64,000 bases of DNA from Scatophagus argus. Taxonomy: Eukaryota; Chordata; Actinopteri; Scatophagidae. A program made the translations under genes and the position numbers. Location of the stretch: positions 22,282,318 to 22,346,317 of the forward strand of contig NC_058506.1 of NCBI RefSeq assembly GCF_020382885.2. The letters run 5' to 3'. Within the stretch, counting starts at the first letter, position 1; every line of letters begins with the position of its first letter. Shown in pieces: positions 23,124 through 39,132 of this stretch. The notes beneath the pieces are model-generated. The model made no database searches. It saw only the letters and a list, made by a program, of their open reading frames with translations, and was not told the DNA's origin.

Positions 23124-25997
23124 CCAGAATGTAGAGGACAAAAGATGTGAACCCCTCGTGGGAAAAGAAGGGTTCACTTGTGAGTTATTAAAGCGTGAGG
23201 TTCGTGTCAGGATCAGAGTTTAGGGTGCGTTCCATTTCGTTTGTGATGCTGCCTCCTGTCCTCACTCATCTGTCAGTCAAGCCACAAATCAACACCTGTG
23301 CACACCTATGCAAGCTCCTCCCACCGAACCCACAAGTCGGATCAGCAGGAGGACACGGTTCCACTCATTTGTATGGAAAGACCAAACGGTCCTGTTGACT
23401 CTTCAGGAAGCCTTGGTTGTTGACATTCCTACACCTGGAGGTCTGCCTCTGGTCCCTCACCTTCACACATCACGCAGGTCGTGAAAATCGAGAAGATGCT
23501 ATTGGTTAGCTTTTAGTTTGCAGCTTCCTCAAAGTGCGCATCATCACAGAAACATCACTGAAACAGGACTTAGGATTACACACAGAGAGACAGACACACA
23601 GCCAGAGACATGACTGATGAGACGACGTGATGAAAGGATCAATGAGCAGATGAGACCGCACACACACACACACACGCTAACCCGGCACCCCACACACACC
23701 TTCAGCCACCATGCAGCACAGGAGGCGGATGTTGGATGTTTCCTACCTGCCGCCTGTCAGTGACAAAGTGTCTCGCTGACTGATGGCTGATGAGAAATGA
23801 ACCCGCTGCATGCTGGGGGATGAGCTGATGACAGGCTGATCTGCCCTCTTGCTTTGATTTGCTGTTTCCTCCCCGCAGTCCGCTGAGTGAAGGCCCCTCA
23901 CACCCACAGCAGAACCGCATCCGTCAACCTGCTAACAAGCACTTAGATTGACTTACTTTTGTACAACCAGCCAGCCAGTCCTCACCCTTCATGTCTTTTC
24001 TCTTGTAGAACCGAATCATGTCTGAGAACGCTGCCCCCTGTGGGAGGCCGTGTTGTTCCTTGGTTCCTTGGTCAAACCCAGCGATGTCTTGGCCTCTGGG
24101 CGTCTCCATTTCAACGATCTCCCTGAAGGCCGTCACAGACTGGACACACAAACAGCACCCTGTCCCTTTCTGCTTGTCCATGTCCACCATGTTTCTGTCT
24201 CTTGTCTGGTTTCTCTCTTCCTTTCTTTTCACTCTCGGTGGCTTCCTCTTCTACTGACAGAACAGCAGAAACTGTGACCACGACACGCACGAGGCAACCA
24301 AACCAAAGCAAACACGATAAACGTTCATATGTATTTAAGTTCAAGGAATATTTTAAAATCAGAACGACTGGGAATTAAACCCGCTGCATATTAGAACAAC
24401 AAAAACATGTAGCGGAAACCTGTGGGCGTCTCCCCTCACCTCTCAGCATGCAAACAACACAGCACATGCAAAATATGCAACACGATGCCTCAACACATCA
24501 CACAGACAAACATCAGGTGATGATTTTGTCCTGGAAACACGAGTAAACAAGCGATGCAGTGAAAAATAAAAAACTCTCAGCCAGGCACAGTAAGTGCAGT
24601 CATTTTCCTATGCAATAAGATGTAAAACACTAAAACTGGTTGGCTGTATTTTCTCTCAGGGGAAATTAGATGATGTAACTCAACCAAAATGATGTCCCCG
24701 TGAGGACCAACACTGGGATCAGGACTCGTCCTGACGTACTCACACGGTGATGCTGGACACACAGATCAGATCCCTGGTGTCTGCTTTAAAAAACTTTAAA
24801 AAGATCTGTCGTGAACATTTTGAGGGTTTTGCTGTGTGACATTAAATGCGGTCACACTCTGATGTTTTCTTTGAGGTTCCAGATGTGAATCAGAAAGTCT
24901 TTCCTGCAGACAGACGAGGCAAACGTCACAAGACTGATTCTCCTGTTGGTCCTCTGAACACATGGGTGGCATAGAACAGGAAGTGGATCAAGACACCAGA
25001 GCAAAGCAAAGCCACGTACTGTGCTGTGTTTCCTCTGTGCACCTTTGTGCTGCAGTTGTGTAAAGCTGCGCGACTGACAGCCGAACACGAGCGTTCAGCT
25101 GGACTCAAGCTACACATTTTGCAGTTGTAGCGAGTCTGCAAAGAAACGGCTTCCCTTCATTTTCTGAGGTTCTTTTGAGTCCGTTGCTTTCATTTCGTCA
25201 ACACTAAACTCACTAACGAGTGGAGCGGGATCGAACGTGACAAACTGTCCCAGTGAGGTACGACGGCTTCGTTTTTAATCCGGGACGAACAGCAGCGAGT
25301 GTGCAGGAGGCGTTTTAGCCTCTTCTGAAAAATGATGCACAAAATCTGCAGTAGAAGAAGAAATGGGAGAATTCAGATTTCAGCTATGACTCTTTGTTTT
25401 ATTCTTCTGATGTTCCGCTGCAGCCAGCTGCTCAAACCTTGAATAATAATCAAGCTGAGCATCGCCACAAGCAGGTCACTTCTTTCAGGCCTTGAGGCCG
25501 TTCGACAGTCCAACAAACACTTCATTTGAAGCGTAGTGACGCCTTCACTAGCTGAGCCAATGCGTCCGTTTCCCCATAAGCCTAATGGAAGCAGAAAAGA
25601 ACACCTGGATGCAACATCTTCTGCATTTCTAATGCACTTCATTACAAATCAGCACTGGGTTTGCATACACACAATGAGAAATGTGGAGCTCCAGGACAGT
25701 TTGAGCTCCTCACAAACACAACCTGGCAACCAAAGCGTTTCTTAAAGAGAGGAGGCAAATTTAACTGACAATAAAAGACAATTTATTGTGTTTATTGTCT
25801 GTTGGTTGATGGTGTAGAATCATACAGTTTGTGTATGAAACCCAGATTAGGTGCATTTTAACACTGACATGCCTCCTTTAATTGAATTACAGTAACGCTG
25901 AAGCCCATTCAGCCTGCAGGGCAGCGGGACAAATTGTCTTTTCTGGCTGCTCCAACAGAAAATCCTGATGTCACCAAGTTTGCTTTCAAATGCTGCT

Positions 25998-26032
<35 letters not shown>

Positions 26033-27699
26033 CACACAAACTTTATTAACGCTGCTTTTAACGAGTGCAAAGCAGCTGCATTGGACAGAAGACGGAGTCA
26101 GAATCCCTGCAGACGTCAGAAAATGACAGAAAACATTCAATTTGTTTTATCCACACTGAAACGTTCTGACTGACGGCATAAAGCAACAGCATATTTGATT
26201 AGATTATGCAGGAGGTTCGCGTGTTTCTCTGTCGAGGAGCAACAAAACCTTTGGAAACAGCATCTTCTGCTGTTCATGAGATTGACTGACGGCTTTGTAT
26301 GTGCTGCTTACTGAGATCAGACTCAGCCTGAAGACGGTTTGTCTGTCACATCAGGAAGTCATCAGGACGAATCGAACACAAGTCTTCATGTCTCGCCAAG
26401 ACATCTGACTGCTGTCCCTGATGCTCTTTTAGTTTTCCTGTCTTGATGTGCAGGTTGATCCCACACTGTGAAATGCCACTGAACTGTTCAGTGCTGAACC
26501 GCGATGACTTCGATTAGCTGCTCCTGCACGTCACTTAAAATGCTTCTGTATTTCTGTTAATGCTACTTTTATTATCACCTTTAAAGTTTGTTTCTACACA
26601 CCTGAAGCAAACCTTAAGATCCTGATGTTGTGTTTGAAAACTGACTCAGAAATGTTTCACACACATGAATGTGTTTGTTGCTGCGCAGACACGCTAACAC
26701 ACAAACCTGCGCTCACCACATGAATGTGCCAGCACACTCATTTATGCTAAAGTCAAACTGGACTCCACTGTGTCCTCGAGGTAACAAGTGGTCTTTGTGT
26801 TTTTAAAAAAAGCTTTCTGTGTGTAACACACACACACACACACACACACACAGGAGAGCATATGTTTACTGTGCATCGAAGTGTGTGCGCGAAATTTCGA
26901 TTCTGGAAGATTTAAGGCCGTCATGGGGTCAACAGGAATGAAACCACAGCCAGGAAGTCCCCCTGACTGGACTCCGGGTCGGGTTTAGAGCTGTTCCCAT
27001 TTGTTTTTTATGCATTCATCGCTGTATTAGCTGTGGATAAACACTCACGCACCACTGACAACTACAGACCGCTGGGAAAACAAGAAACACTGCTTGAATG
27101 GCTCGGTGTGTTTCGAGCGAAGTGTTTGTTTAACATGTGAAACCCTCTGCGTCCACACGCTGAGACTCTAAGGGGTCTTACACGAACACAAAGTCTCCTG
27201 TTGGAAAAGTCGGAGGCGTTTCATATGAGAGATGCTCTCAGTTTATTCACTGGTTTGAAGTGGGCGGCGCTCCAGTGGAAAAAGGTGATGTCATGTATTT
27301 CTGTGACTCAGCGATATCAAAATTGAAATCTGATGACGACTTTGAGGATATTTTCTCGTGCTGCAAATGGCACCCAGTGGGACCATCCAACCACACCACA
27401 CATGATCACATGGACCTTCACTGAACGCATCTTTTAAAAGAAGAATCTATGATATATGTTTTTAAATGAGAAAGGATATATATGATATAATTAGTAGCTA
27501 TACATATAAACTGAATAAAATCTTAGATTAAAACGATCTGTGGTGTCTAAAGTTAGTGATTGCTGATGTATTTCCGGCCACGACTCAAAGAGCTTTGCCC
27601 GTTGACTGTCGTTACAAGTTTGACATGCGCAGTTCGTTCCGCTTTGGGTTCTTTTTTCCCCACCGCCCAAACAGCATGTAGCCGAGTTACAAACCACCA
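23124..27699. other. Non-coding stretch
   Basis: No exon recognised. It holds CA arrays at about 25998-26030 and 26827-26852 and a palindrome at 25767-25799. The 102-residue minus ORF ending at 23924 has no known domain or splice support. The block at 25430-25680 is unique-looking, AT-balanced sequence without repeats. Confidence 0.5.
25767..25799. repeat. Palindrome GACAATAAA ... TTTATTGTC
   Basis: Nine-base arms flank a 15-base centre that contains further ACAAT/ATTGT words. Each strand carries AATAAA, and there are four SOX-like ACAAT cores. Possible roles are a bidirectional polyadenylation signal or paired binding sites; neither is shown. Confidence 0.5.
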
Positions 27700-27717
27700 G
27701 CCAGCAGGTGGCAGCAG
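27700..27717 (+). promoter_or_regulatory. CTCF-like motif
   Basis: GCCAGCAGGTGGCAGCAG agrees with the known vertebrate CTCF core CCASYAGRKGGCRS. The motif match is seen; occupancy is not known. Confidence 0.5.
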
Positions 27718-28113
27718 AGAGCGAGTTGCTCGTCACAGTATGAAGACAGAAGAAGAGAATCCAGTCAATGGCGACCTGCAATGCTTTATTTTTCTTTCTG
27801 CGCGTCCTTAGTCAACCCCTGTGGTCAGACCCAGCACTGACTCGGACAGGTACGGCCGATTTAAAGGCTTTTTCCCGCAGAAATTCACACTAGAAGGCTG
27901 TTTTCAATCCTGTTCCAAAATTCAAATTACAGCAGTTAGCTAACTCCAGGAGGTCAGCTAACTTTTTAAGTGTTGGTAACTCTTAATATACAATGATTAA
28001 GGACAGCTTATTTATTATTTCATTTATTTATTTTTTTGTTTTGTTTAATTTCTTGTTAGCAACTCATGAATATAAATGAGTGAAATTCTTAAACTTACAG
28101 TAACTGATTTTTT

Positions 28114-28130
28114 GGCCACTTGGGGGCAGC
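28114..28130 (+). promoter_or_regulatory. CTCF-like motif
   Basis: GGCCACTTGGGGGCAGC agrees with the CTCF core except one position. It lies in AT-rich DNA about 400 bp downstream of the site at 27700, in the same orientation. Confidence 0.45.
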
Positions 28131-28662
28131 GGAAACAAGCAGTGAAAACAGCACATTATCAGCTTTTAAACTCATTTGATGAACTGGTTAGGAAATGCCT
28201 ACTTGTGCTTATTTATCTGCAGATTCGGGTGATTGTTCTCTGGGCTTTAAGCCATCATCCACAGGTTTTTAACAGATAATTTGAAGTGAGGTTTGCTGCC
28301 ATTTTGTCACATGTAGCAACAAGTAAAACCACTGCTAACAACACTTCATTAAGAGAAGTATTTCTCCTTAGTTTACTATTTTCAAGGTTTTTTCTGAATT
28401 ACTCGAACATTTTTGCACGGTGTTCATCAACAGCACTCAGAGGTTTTAGTATCCATACTGACTGCTTTACAAGTCAGTATGCATGTTGAAAAATAGTCAG
28501 TGTGTGATGTGGTAATTGGGATTCACCTGGAAAATCAAAACGTGGAGCTGAGGTCAAGTGAGCAAGCGGCAGCTAAAATGTGTGATGTTTAACATAAGCC
28601 TTTTTGATCCCACAGCATGCAGGCAGTCTGTAATAATGTGGTTATGTTTTGTCTTTGTGCAG

Positions 28663-28768
28663 GGCTCATTGCTGACAGGTCATATGAGGAAAATGTCGCT
28701 GGAGCCTGGACTCTGAACGAGCCCTCATCATGAGCCAGGACCAGGTGCTGATCCAGTGCTATCAAAGA
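28663..28768 (+). CDS. Possible exon with start codon, gene unknown
   Basis: A pyrimidine-rich tract ending TTTGTGCAG precedes 28663, and GTAAGT follows 28768. An ATG at 28730 opens MSQDQVLIQCYQR up to the donor, leaving phase 0. Two upstream ATGs (28684 and 28693) give very short uORFs. This could be a second exon carrying the start of a plus-strand gene, but the downstream plus strand runs antisense to znf346 and I find no following exon. A chance splice-like pair or a non-coding RNA exon is equally possible. Confidence 0.25.
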
Positions 28769-29044
28769 GTAAGTGCGCCCCCATGTGGTCTGAATGACGC
28801 TGCTGGATGAGGCTCAGTCAGTTTTCAGCTTTGTGTGTTTTTACTGCTTTGTCTTTGTGTTCTCTCACTTTGGTCTGTGGTTGGATTATTAATAATCAAT
28901 TCAATCAAATCAAAAAGGTTTGCTTCTTCCTCTTGCTTTTTCCATCAAGCTCACGTTTTTTTTGAGGTCCTGTAAGGTTCACAGTCGTGAAGTGGCGAGT
29001 CAGGGTCCAACAAATGACTTTTGTCGAGTGAAAAAACCAACCAA

Positions 29045-31126
29045 CTTTCTTAAAACAGGCCTTTATTTAATGCACACCTTTGCTGCATTTTTTTTTCCTG
29101 TTATACGCAACTTACACTGAAAGTAACTCTTAATCACAAAACATCTAGCACACAATGAGGGAGGAAAGAAAAAAGGCCATTTGTCTCTGAAACACCATGT
29201 ACTGTACAGTATGCATGAGCCCTCTTTGTATAAATTACATCCAAAGAAATTCTTTTCTTTAGCCAGTAGGTTGAAGACGTTCAACACTAAAATATTCAAC
29301 CAGTCACCTTGTGAGAGGGAAAATGGACTAAAAAAAATCCTAATACTGACATCACTCTCTAATTTGACATCACTCTTGGAAATCTCTGTTAAACGTCTCT
29401 GCTATCGACAGCCATTGCAGAGCTCAGAGAGCATCCATGAGTCTCTTCTAGAGTCTGTGAAGTTCCAACTCAGAAGGAAAAGTATTTAGAAGTCTTCAGT
29501 CTCACCCTTAAATAAACCAGGCATATAACTTGACAGTACAAAAGAAAAAAAAAAGCTTAAACTCTGCGTAACTCACAGCTGTAACAAATCCGCTGCATTT
29601 GAAATTATTTTTATTTTTCTTCACAATCCCTTTCGTCCCTCCATTTCGTAGTTAACACTTTCCAGGTAGCTGAAAACTTAAAACTGTTTTTATAAAATGA
29701 CATCAGCTTCGACAAAATGCAGATTCTGGTCCTTTTTGTAGTAGCAGAGGGTCTAATTTAGACTCTCTGAAACCCTAATAACATAATCAGGTGAACTAGA
29801 ACTACGAGCATGGACTGGATAGCAGTTTCGTGTTGAATTTTCATCAGTTACATGTGGCTCTGCTGCTACATGTTAGTGTTGGTTAGATGTTAATAAGCCT
29901 CACTCTGTCCATCCTGTAGACTGAATCGTTTGCTACAGTGACGCTAACAAATCTGTTATTAGTCCACCTTGTCTCATTAGCAAAGCGAAATGTCTAAAAC
30001 ATTCCAGTCGCAGTTTCTCATTTTGAGCTGGCGTTGACTGTCGCTTTCACAGCTTCACAGACACGTCAGCTGTCGCCAGTCAATGATAAATACATGAGTA
30101 ACTTGATAACAGACCAGAATTAAACATGTCTGTTGCCTGGTGTGAGTGCTCACTACAGCTGCTGTCTGCACTGTCAAAGATCATTTGTGCGGAAAGAACC
30201 TCCGCTCCGTAACACCACCGTAAAACCGTATTGCCATTTCTGTACACACTCGCTACCGCAGCAGAGTGATACATCTTCTCGTTAAAACAATCTAGCTGAT
30301 TACGTCACTCCCAGGACAGTGTCCTCAAGTAAAGTTTAGAAATATAACAGTTTGCAATGAAATACCTCTTGAAAAATAGGTTATGCTAGACTTAGCAGTC
30401 TACAGTTCATATTCGATGTGTCAGATACACGTTTGATCAACATTTAATGGAATCAGACTCTGAATCTCACACACCCAATATGAGTCGGATCAGGACTGGG
30501 ACATTCCTGTTACGTACACTAAGGCTGAGTTTCACACTTAAGTACTTTTTAATTTTAAAATTCCTCATCAGAGCTGCAGATTTATTTTACTGCATTAACC
30601 AATTAAAACTTTTTTGGATGGATGTTTTGTTTTATCAAAGTTCCTTAATGGGTTTTTTTTGTACAGACAGCATTTAGCATTTAAAAACTTTGGCTTCATT
30701 GATTTTCTTTATGCGAAGAAAGTGTTTCGTATAAACGAAAGGTCAAGTATTGATCAGCACGGCGCGATTCCCAGCCTTAATGTACACTGATGGGTTTCAG
30801 ACGGTGCGGGACACGTTTGATGGAACCCTCGAAGACATTCCTTTTCATGATTGCGGGTACAATCACAGATGCAGCTTTTCTCATTCATGGAGAACACAAA
30901 ACACACACACCAAAAACCCCAGACAGTCTTCAGCCTTTTCCTTTGGGAATCCAAAATCCAGACCTGTCGTTTAGACTACTCTGTTTCCAGGGGAAAACCT
31001 ACTGAGAAGAGACTCTGGCAGGAGTTAGAGGTCCATGGAGGTTGATGTTAATGTGTTAAAGGGGCTGGTTGTGGTGTGCCATTCCAAGTCCTGGCTGAAG
31101 CCTCTGCAGTCCGTTCCAGCCCGGCC
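29045..31126 (-). other. znf346: Probable 3' UTR of znf346
   Basis: From the stop codon at 31127 the minus strand runs through about 2.1 kb of AT-rich, repeat-poor sequence without exons to ATTAAATAAAGGCCTG, which contains AATAAA at 29067-29062. That is the first well-placed canonical signal that I consider likely; TTTATT on plus near 30580 is an alternative nearer signal. The extent is inferred. Confidence 0.45.
29062..29067 (-). terminator. znf346: Candidate polyadenylation signal AATAAA for znf346
   Basis: AATAAA on the minus strand in the context TTAAATAAAGGCC, with T/G-rich sequence further downstream on that strand. Confidence 0.4.
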
Positions 31127-35122
<3,996 letters not shown>

Positions 35123-35199
35123 TATTTCTATTACGGCCAGCGGCGTCCTAATACGCATGCGCGACTTGTTATTCTGACGTTTTGTGGCATTACAGCTAC

Positions 35200-36150
35200 C
35201 TTTCCCTAAAAATGAACTATCGCCCTACACCACACAAGACCTGAGTTCAGTTTTAGAAATAGTTTTGATTCAGGTTTGTCACGATCTTTTTGCAGGCATG
35301 TTTTACTGTGTCCTGCAGTCCTCCAGTCACAGTGTGTGTTCAGTTTCTCTTCTAAGTTTGCTGTTAAGACCAGTGTTCCCAAACCCCATCCTGGAGTTAA
35401 TGTCTTCTTCTGTCTTACATCTTCTAGTTTCTCTCTTTTCTCCTACTTTGCTTTTGGATACTGCAGTAATGACTGCCTTGAGTTTTTTGTTTTGTTTTGA
35501 CATTTCTCCCCCATTTCTGATTTGATTATACCTTTTGCTTCGGCCTGACTCTAATCTGCTGTCGTTTTAGCTTCTGATCTTTTTGCTGTTGCAGCTTTTG
35601 CATGTTTGCCAGTTCATTTGCCCCTTGTGCTGTGTGTGCTGGAGTACAGATGAATCACTCAGTAATCCCTGTGTTGTTAATTCTAAAGATAGATTGGCAT
35701 ATTTCTCCTACACTGTGCTGTTTGCCTCTGACTACATACTGTTGTTACTGGTTAATGCTTTGATAGAATATGAGCTTGTTAACACTTGGTTTGATGTTTT
35801 CTCTCCGACTGAGCGCTTAAGGAATAACCAACAGTTCTTGCATCTTTTTCCTTTGTATTACTGTTCCTTTTTGGTATTAAGTCTTTTGCTGCTCCTACAA
35901 TAATACTGCATTATATTAACCCACTTTAATGTTCCTACCGTTACTGCTCCAGTCCCAGTTTTCTTTCCAAATTTCCATCTCCCTTGTCTTTCATCTTGTA
36001 CTTTCTGCCCTTCCTCTACTTTATTTGTGACGATGAGATAGTGATCGTTGCCGGTTGTGCTCTCTTTGAATATCCATCTGGTTTTCCTGGCCAGTCAGAG
36101 ATCTACTGCTGTGCCCTCCACTCATTTAAACACATCATTTCCTTTTCATT
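35200..36150 (-). mobile_element. Decayed LINE with APE-endonuclease C-terminal motif
   Basis: On minus, about 36115-35950 translates as GTAVDL, stop, LARKTRWIFKESTTG, NDHYLIVTNKVEEG and then GRWKFGK. This is the pattern (T-x-IDLTL ... SDHYPI ... RWxF) at the end of the APE endonuclease of I/Nimb-like non-LTR elements, with one stop codon. Downstream on minus to about 35200 the sequence is A-rich with LINE-like but unreadable coding. No reverse transcriptase motif is preserved. The boundaries are approximate. Hydrophobic plus-strand ORFs here are its antisense. Confidence 0.5.
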
Positions 36151-36436
36151 CCAATTCTAGGGTTTTCTATAGTTTGTTCATTCTTTGATAAATAATGCGT
36201 ATCGTCTTGATTGTGTTTGTAAAGGAGGTTGTACGTTTGTGTTTGTTATTTAAAAGCAGAGAATTAGTCTCTAAGTATTGCACACACAGAAGTGCGGTCA
36301 GGAGGTGTTTAACAGTCCTGTGTGGTGGATGAGTTAAAAGGAAGGCTTTTTATTGTATATTCTAGTAGCCTTTGCAGACTGTGTGATCATATAGAGATGT
36401 TCTTATAGGCGGAGTGACGACCCTCACATATCGCCA

Positions 36437-36509
36437 GTTTCCGTAGTGTAGTGGTTATCACGTTCGCCTAACACGCGAAAGGTCCCCGGTTCGAAACCGG
36501 GCGGAAACA
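36437..36509 (+). tRNA. tRNA-Val (AAC)
   Basis: A complete 73-nt cloverleaf: acceptor GTTTCCG/CGGAAAC, D arm with GTGTAGTGGTTATCAC (box A), anticodon stem TTCGC-CTAACAC-GCGAA with anticodon AAC, and T arm CCCGG-TTCGAAA-CCGGG (box B), with discriminator A. No intron. It is not followed by a SINE body, so it is a real tRNA gene rather than a SINE head. Independent RNA polymerase III transcription is expected. Confidence 0.97.
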
Positions 36510-36512
36510 CTG

Positions 36513-36517
36513 TTTTT
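36513..36517 (+). terminator. RNA polymerase III T-run terminator of tRNA-Val
   Basis: Five T residues four bases after the tRNA 3' end, the usual Pol III stop. Confidence 0.8.
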
Positions 36518-37460
36518 GATTTTCCTTAAAAGTTAAAACCGCAAGATTGAGATATTACGTAATTCACGAAGCTGATTGCCAACAGTTAAATGAGTAGCAT
36601 GTTAGAACAATAAAACGTCAGTCATCTGGTATTCAAGAAAAGCGGTTATTATCGGATGTATTTAAACTGCTGCTTTTACGACAGCAATAAAGTTTGAGAC
36701 AAATTGAAACACATTGTTCATCACCCCGTGCTGTGGCTGCTTGTGTCAGGCTGTGGGGATGGAAGCTTAAAATGGGCCGTTGACAGGTTAACGTTCTGAG
36801 GCACTTTGGCAGTCATGTGGTAGGAGTTGGCAGCCAGTCACAATCAGAGCCAAATCCACGGCGTAAAGCCATGATCATATGCACGGCGCTGGGCGACACG
36901 GTCGTCCTGTGGCCTTCGTTGCGTTTCATTAATACATGCGTGGAGGAGAAGAAGAAGGAGAGAAAAGGTGAATTGGACTGACAGGCGCACATACTAACCA
37001 CTAAACAAACAAGGAATACTGTGCGTATGGCACCTGCAGTACCACCTTTAACCACAACACTGGGATCTATAGACGAATGGCGCTGTTGAGCTAAAACCCA
37101 TCACATATTTAGTTTGTTCTGTTATCCTGTTTCACAGGAACACAAACAGCGACACGACTGAGTGAGCATCAGTTCAGTTTTGAAGTTTGAACAAAGATAT
37201 ATCTGAACAAACTCAACATAAGCACAAATATTTTTAACAGAAATGAAAATGTAAAAAAATGTGACGTCCATAAATTCAGTCCTGTGTCTTAACTTCATTT
37301 TTAAGGTAAAACTTTTTATTGATCACATACATGTAAAGCAATACAAGACAACGCCCAGCTGATGTATGTGCACAGTGAAACAGCCTGTTAAAACAAATCA
37401 TATGGTAAAAATATTTAGCTGCATCTCATCAAATCGTAGTGAAAAGTTGAGCTCAGTGGC

Positions 37461-37476
37461 TCCACCTGCTGGCCAC
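37461..37476 (-). promoter_or_regulatory. CTCF-like motif
   Basis: The minus strand reads TGGCCAGCAGGTGGAGCC, close to the CTCF core. Orientation is opposite to the site at 37869. Confidence 0.45.
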
Positions 37477-37868
37477 AGCGCGGATCTGCCGGGCTCATTC
37501 AGGTGAACATGTGAGATAAGTTAGTATTGACTGCGTCTATCATCTCATTTGACTCCAATAGATGTGATTTCTTTGATAAAATTGCAAGAAAAATTTATTT
37601 ATTTTTATAAAGTATAAAGTCAAAGCGTCATTCGTTAGTTAACTCATCGTGGCCACAGACTCAGACTGTCAAGAAAAGAAATAAACACTTAAGTCAGCGA
37701 AGGAACGAGAGCAAATTGAGCACCAGGCTACAGCACGGAAACACGTCATCACCACACGTTACAGCAGGGAAACAAAGAAACACTGACCTGGTCAATATAA
37801 ACCAGGAGCCCACTCAGAACCTGACACATCCGTCCGCACCGTCCTCAGGATGGAGCAACGACATCTAA

Positions 37869-37884
37869 CCAGCAGGGGGCGCCA
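37869..37884 (+). promoter_or_regulatory. CTCF-like motif
   Basis: CCAGCAGGGGGCGCCA is a full match to the vertebrate CTCF core. With the minus-strand site 400 bp away it forms a divergent pair. Confidence 0.55.
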
Positions 37885-38320
37885 CAGGCCAGAGGACAAC
37901 ACTGACACCGACACTGCAGGTTTACTGTCTGCGGTGTTGCAGGAGTTCATTGTTGGTGTTCAGAACCTCAGCTTTCATCACATCACTCATTAAACGCAAT
38001 CCTTAATTAATCTGAGATGTTGAGATCTTGCTGTGCTGATGGATAGCTGTTCACTGTAACTGTGTCAGACCTTTAAGCACCTCAGTCTGAAGTAACCAAA
38101 GCTGACAGATGATGTAGTGAAGCCAGCAGGACTGAACTGTAGGGGAACTGAAGTACTGAGTATCATAAGAACTACCGCTTGAGTACAGCATTTGAGTAAA
38201 AGTAGTTTGCTGCACTGTAACACTGTAATGTGTGGTGAAGGTGTGTACGGCGGCCCAGCTGGACCAAAAGTAAGAGAATAACCAGGAAACAGACACATAA
38301 ACACTGAACACTGAGTGTCT

Positions 38321-38403
38321 CTACACACAGCTGTCCTCTGCCTCCTGCTCTGATTGGTTCAGCCTCCTGTTAGTCTCTGGTCTCTGATTGGTCCTCCAGA
38401 CTC
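38321..38403 (-). CDS. TIM-like exon 6 (cytoplasmic tail)
   Basis: Acceptor TTATGTCTGCAG. The joined codon gives Arg, then VWRTNQRPETNRRLNQSEQE and AEDSCV, then TAG. The Arg/Asn-rich, acidic-ended tail has the character of fish TIM/Ig receptor tails and lacks a tyrosine signalling motif. Confidence 0.75.
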
Positions 38404-38694
38404 CTGCAGACATAAAACACATCAGTGTCAGGACATCTCATGACCACAGCCAGGACGGAGGTGATGCACAGGAGGTGTTTGTTGTTCCTTGATGTGTATT
38501 TGTGCTTCACAGTACAAGCCGGGTTGTTTGTATTTCCACTGAGGGCACCGACTACTTCCTGACAGACGCGCTGTTTAACTTAGTTCATCTTTAAGTATCA
38601 CAAATCGTCAACATCAGCACATTATTTTAATATTCATTGCTGATAAATAATTCAGGACTGATTGTAGATCAGCACTCCAGACCTTCAGTAGATT

Positions 38695-38742
<48 letters not shown>

Positions 38743-39093
38743 GGCAGCCGTGGCCTAGAGGTTGGAGAAGCGGCTTGTGATCGGAGGGTCACCGGTTCGA
38801 TTCCCCCACTGGACGGGCAGGAAAAATTTGGGTGTGGTGGAGTGATTAATGCGAAAAATACTCCCCCCCTCTATTAGACGGCTGATGTGCCCTTGAGCAA
38901 GGCACTTAACCCCCAATATGCTCCCCGGGCGCCTGATGCTGCCCACTGCTCCTGTGTGTGTTTCACTGCATGTAGTTTGCCGGGTGTTGCATGTGTGTGT
39001 TCAACTAAGGATGGGTCAAATGCAGAAGACGAATTCAGTGTGTGTATGTAAAAATATATATACTGCCAATAAAGTTGATTCTTCTTCTTCTTC

Positions 39094-39132
<39 letters not shown>

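Larger units (their letters stand above)
36518..38320. other. Spacer and probable 3' UTR of the TIM-like gene
   Basis: No exon. AATAAA on minus occurs in the AT-rich block at 37592-37606 and could end the TIM-like transcript. Two CTCF-like motifs lie at 37461 and 37869. Confidence 0.4.

Noticed and set aside
22320-23223. 285-residue minus ORF and 245-residue plus ORF
   Set aside because: Low-complexity products of TCTG/TC and CA repeats; no domain, no splice context.
23924-24232. 102-residue minus ORF
   Set aside because: Looks fairly balanced, but has no recognisable domain, no promoter and no splice signals.
35184-35903. Two hydrophobic plus ORFs that look like membrane proteins
   Set aside because: They are the antisense of an A-rich LINE remnant; no motif and no splice support.
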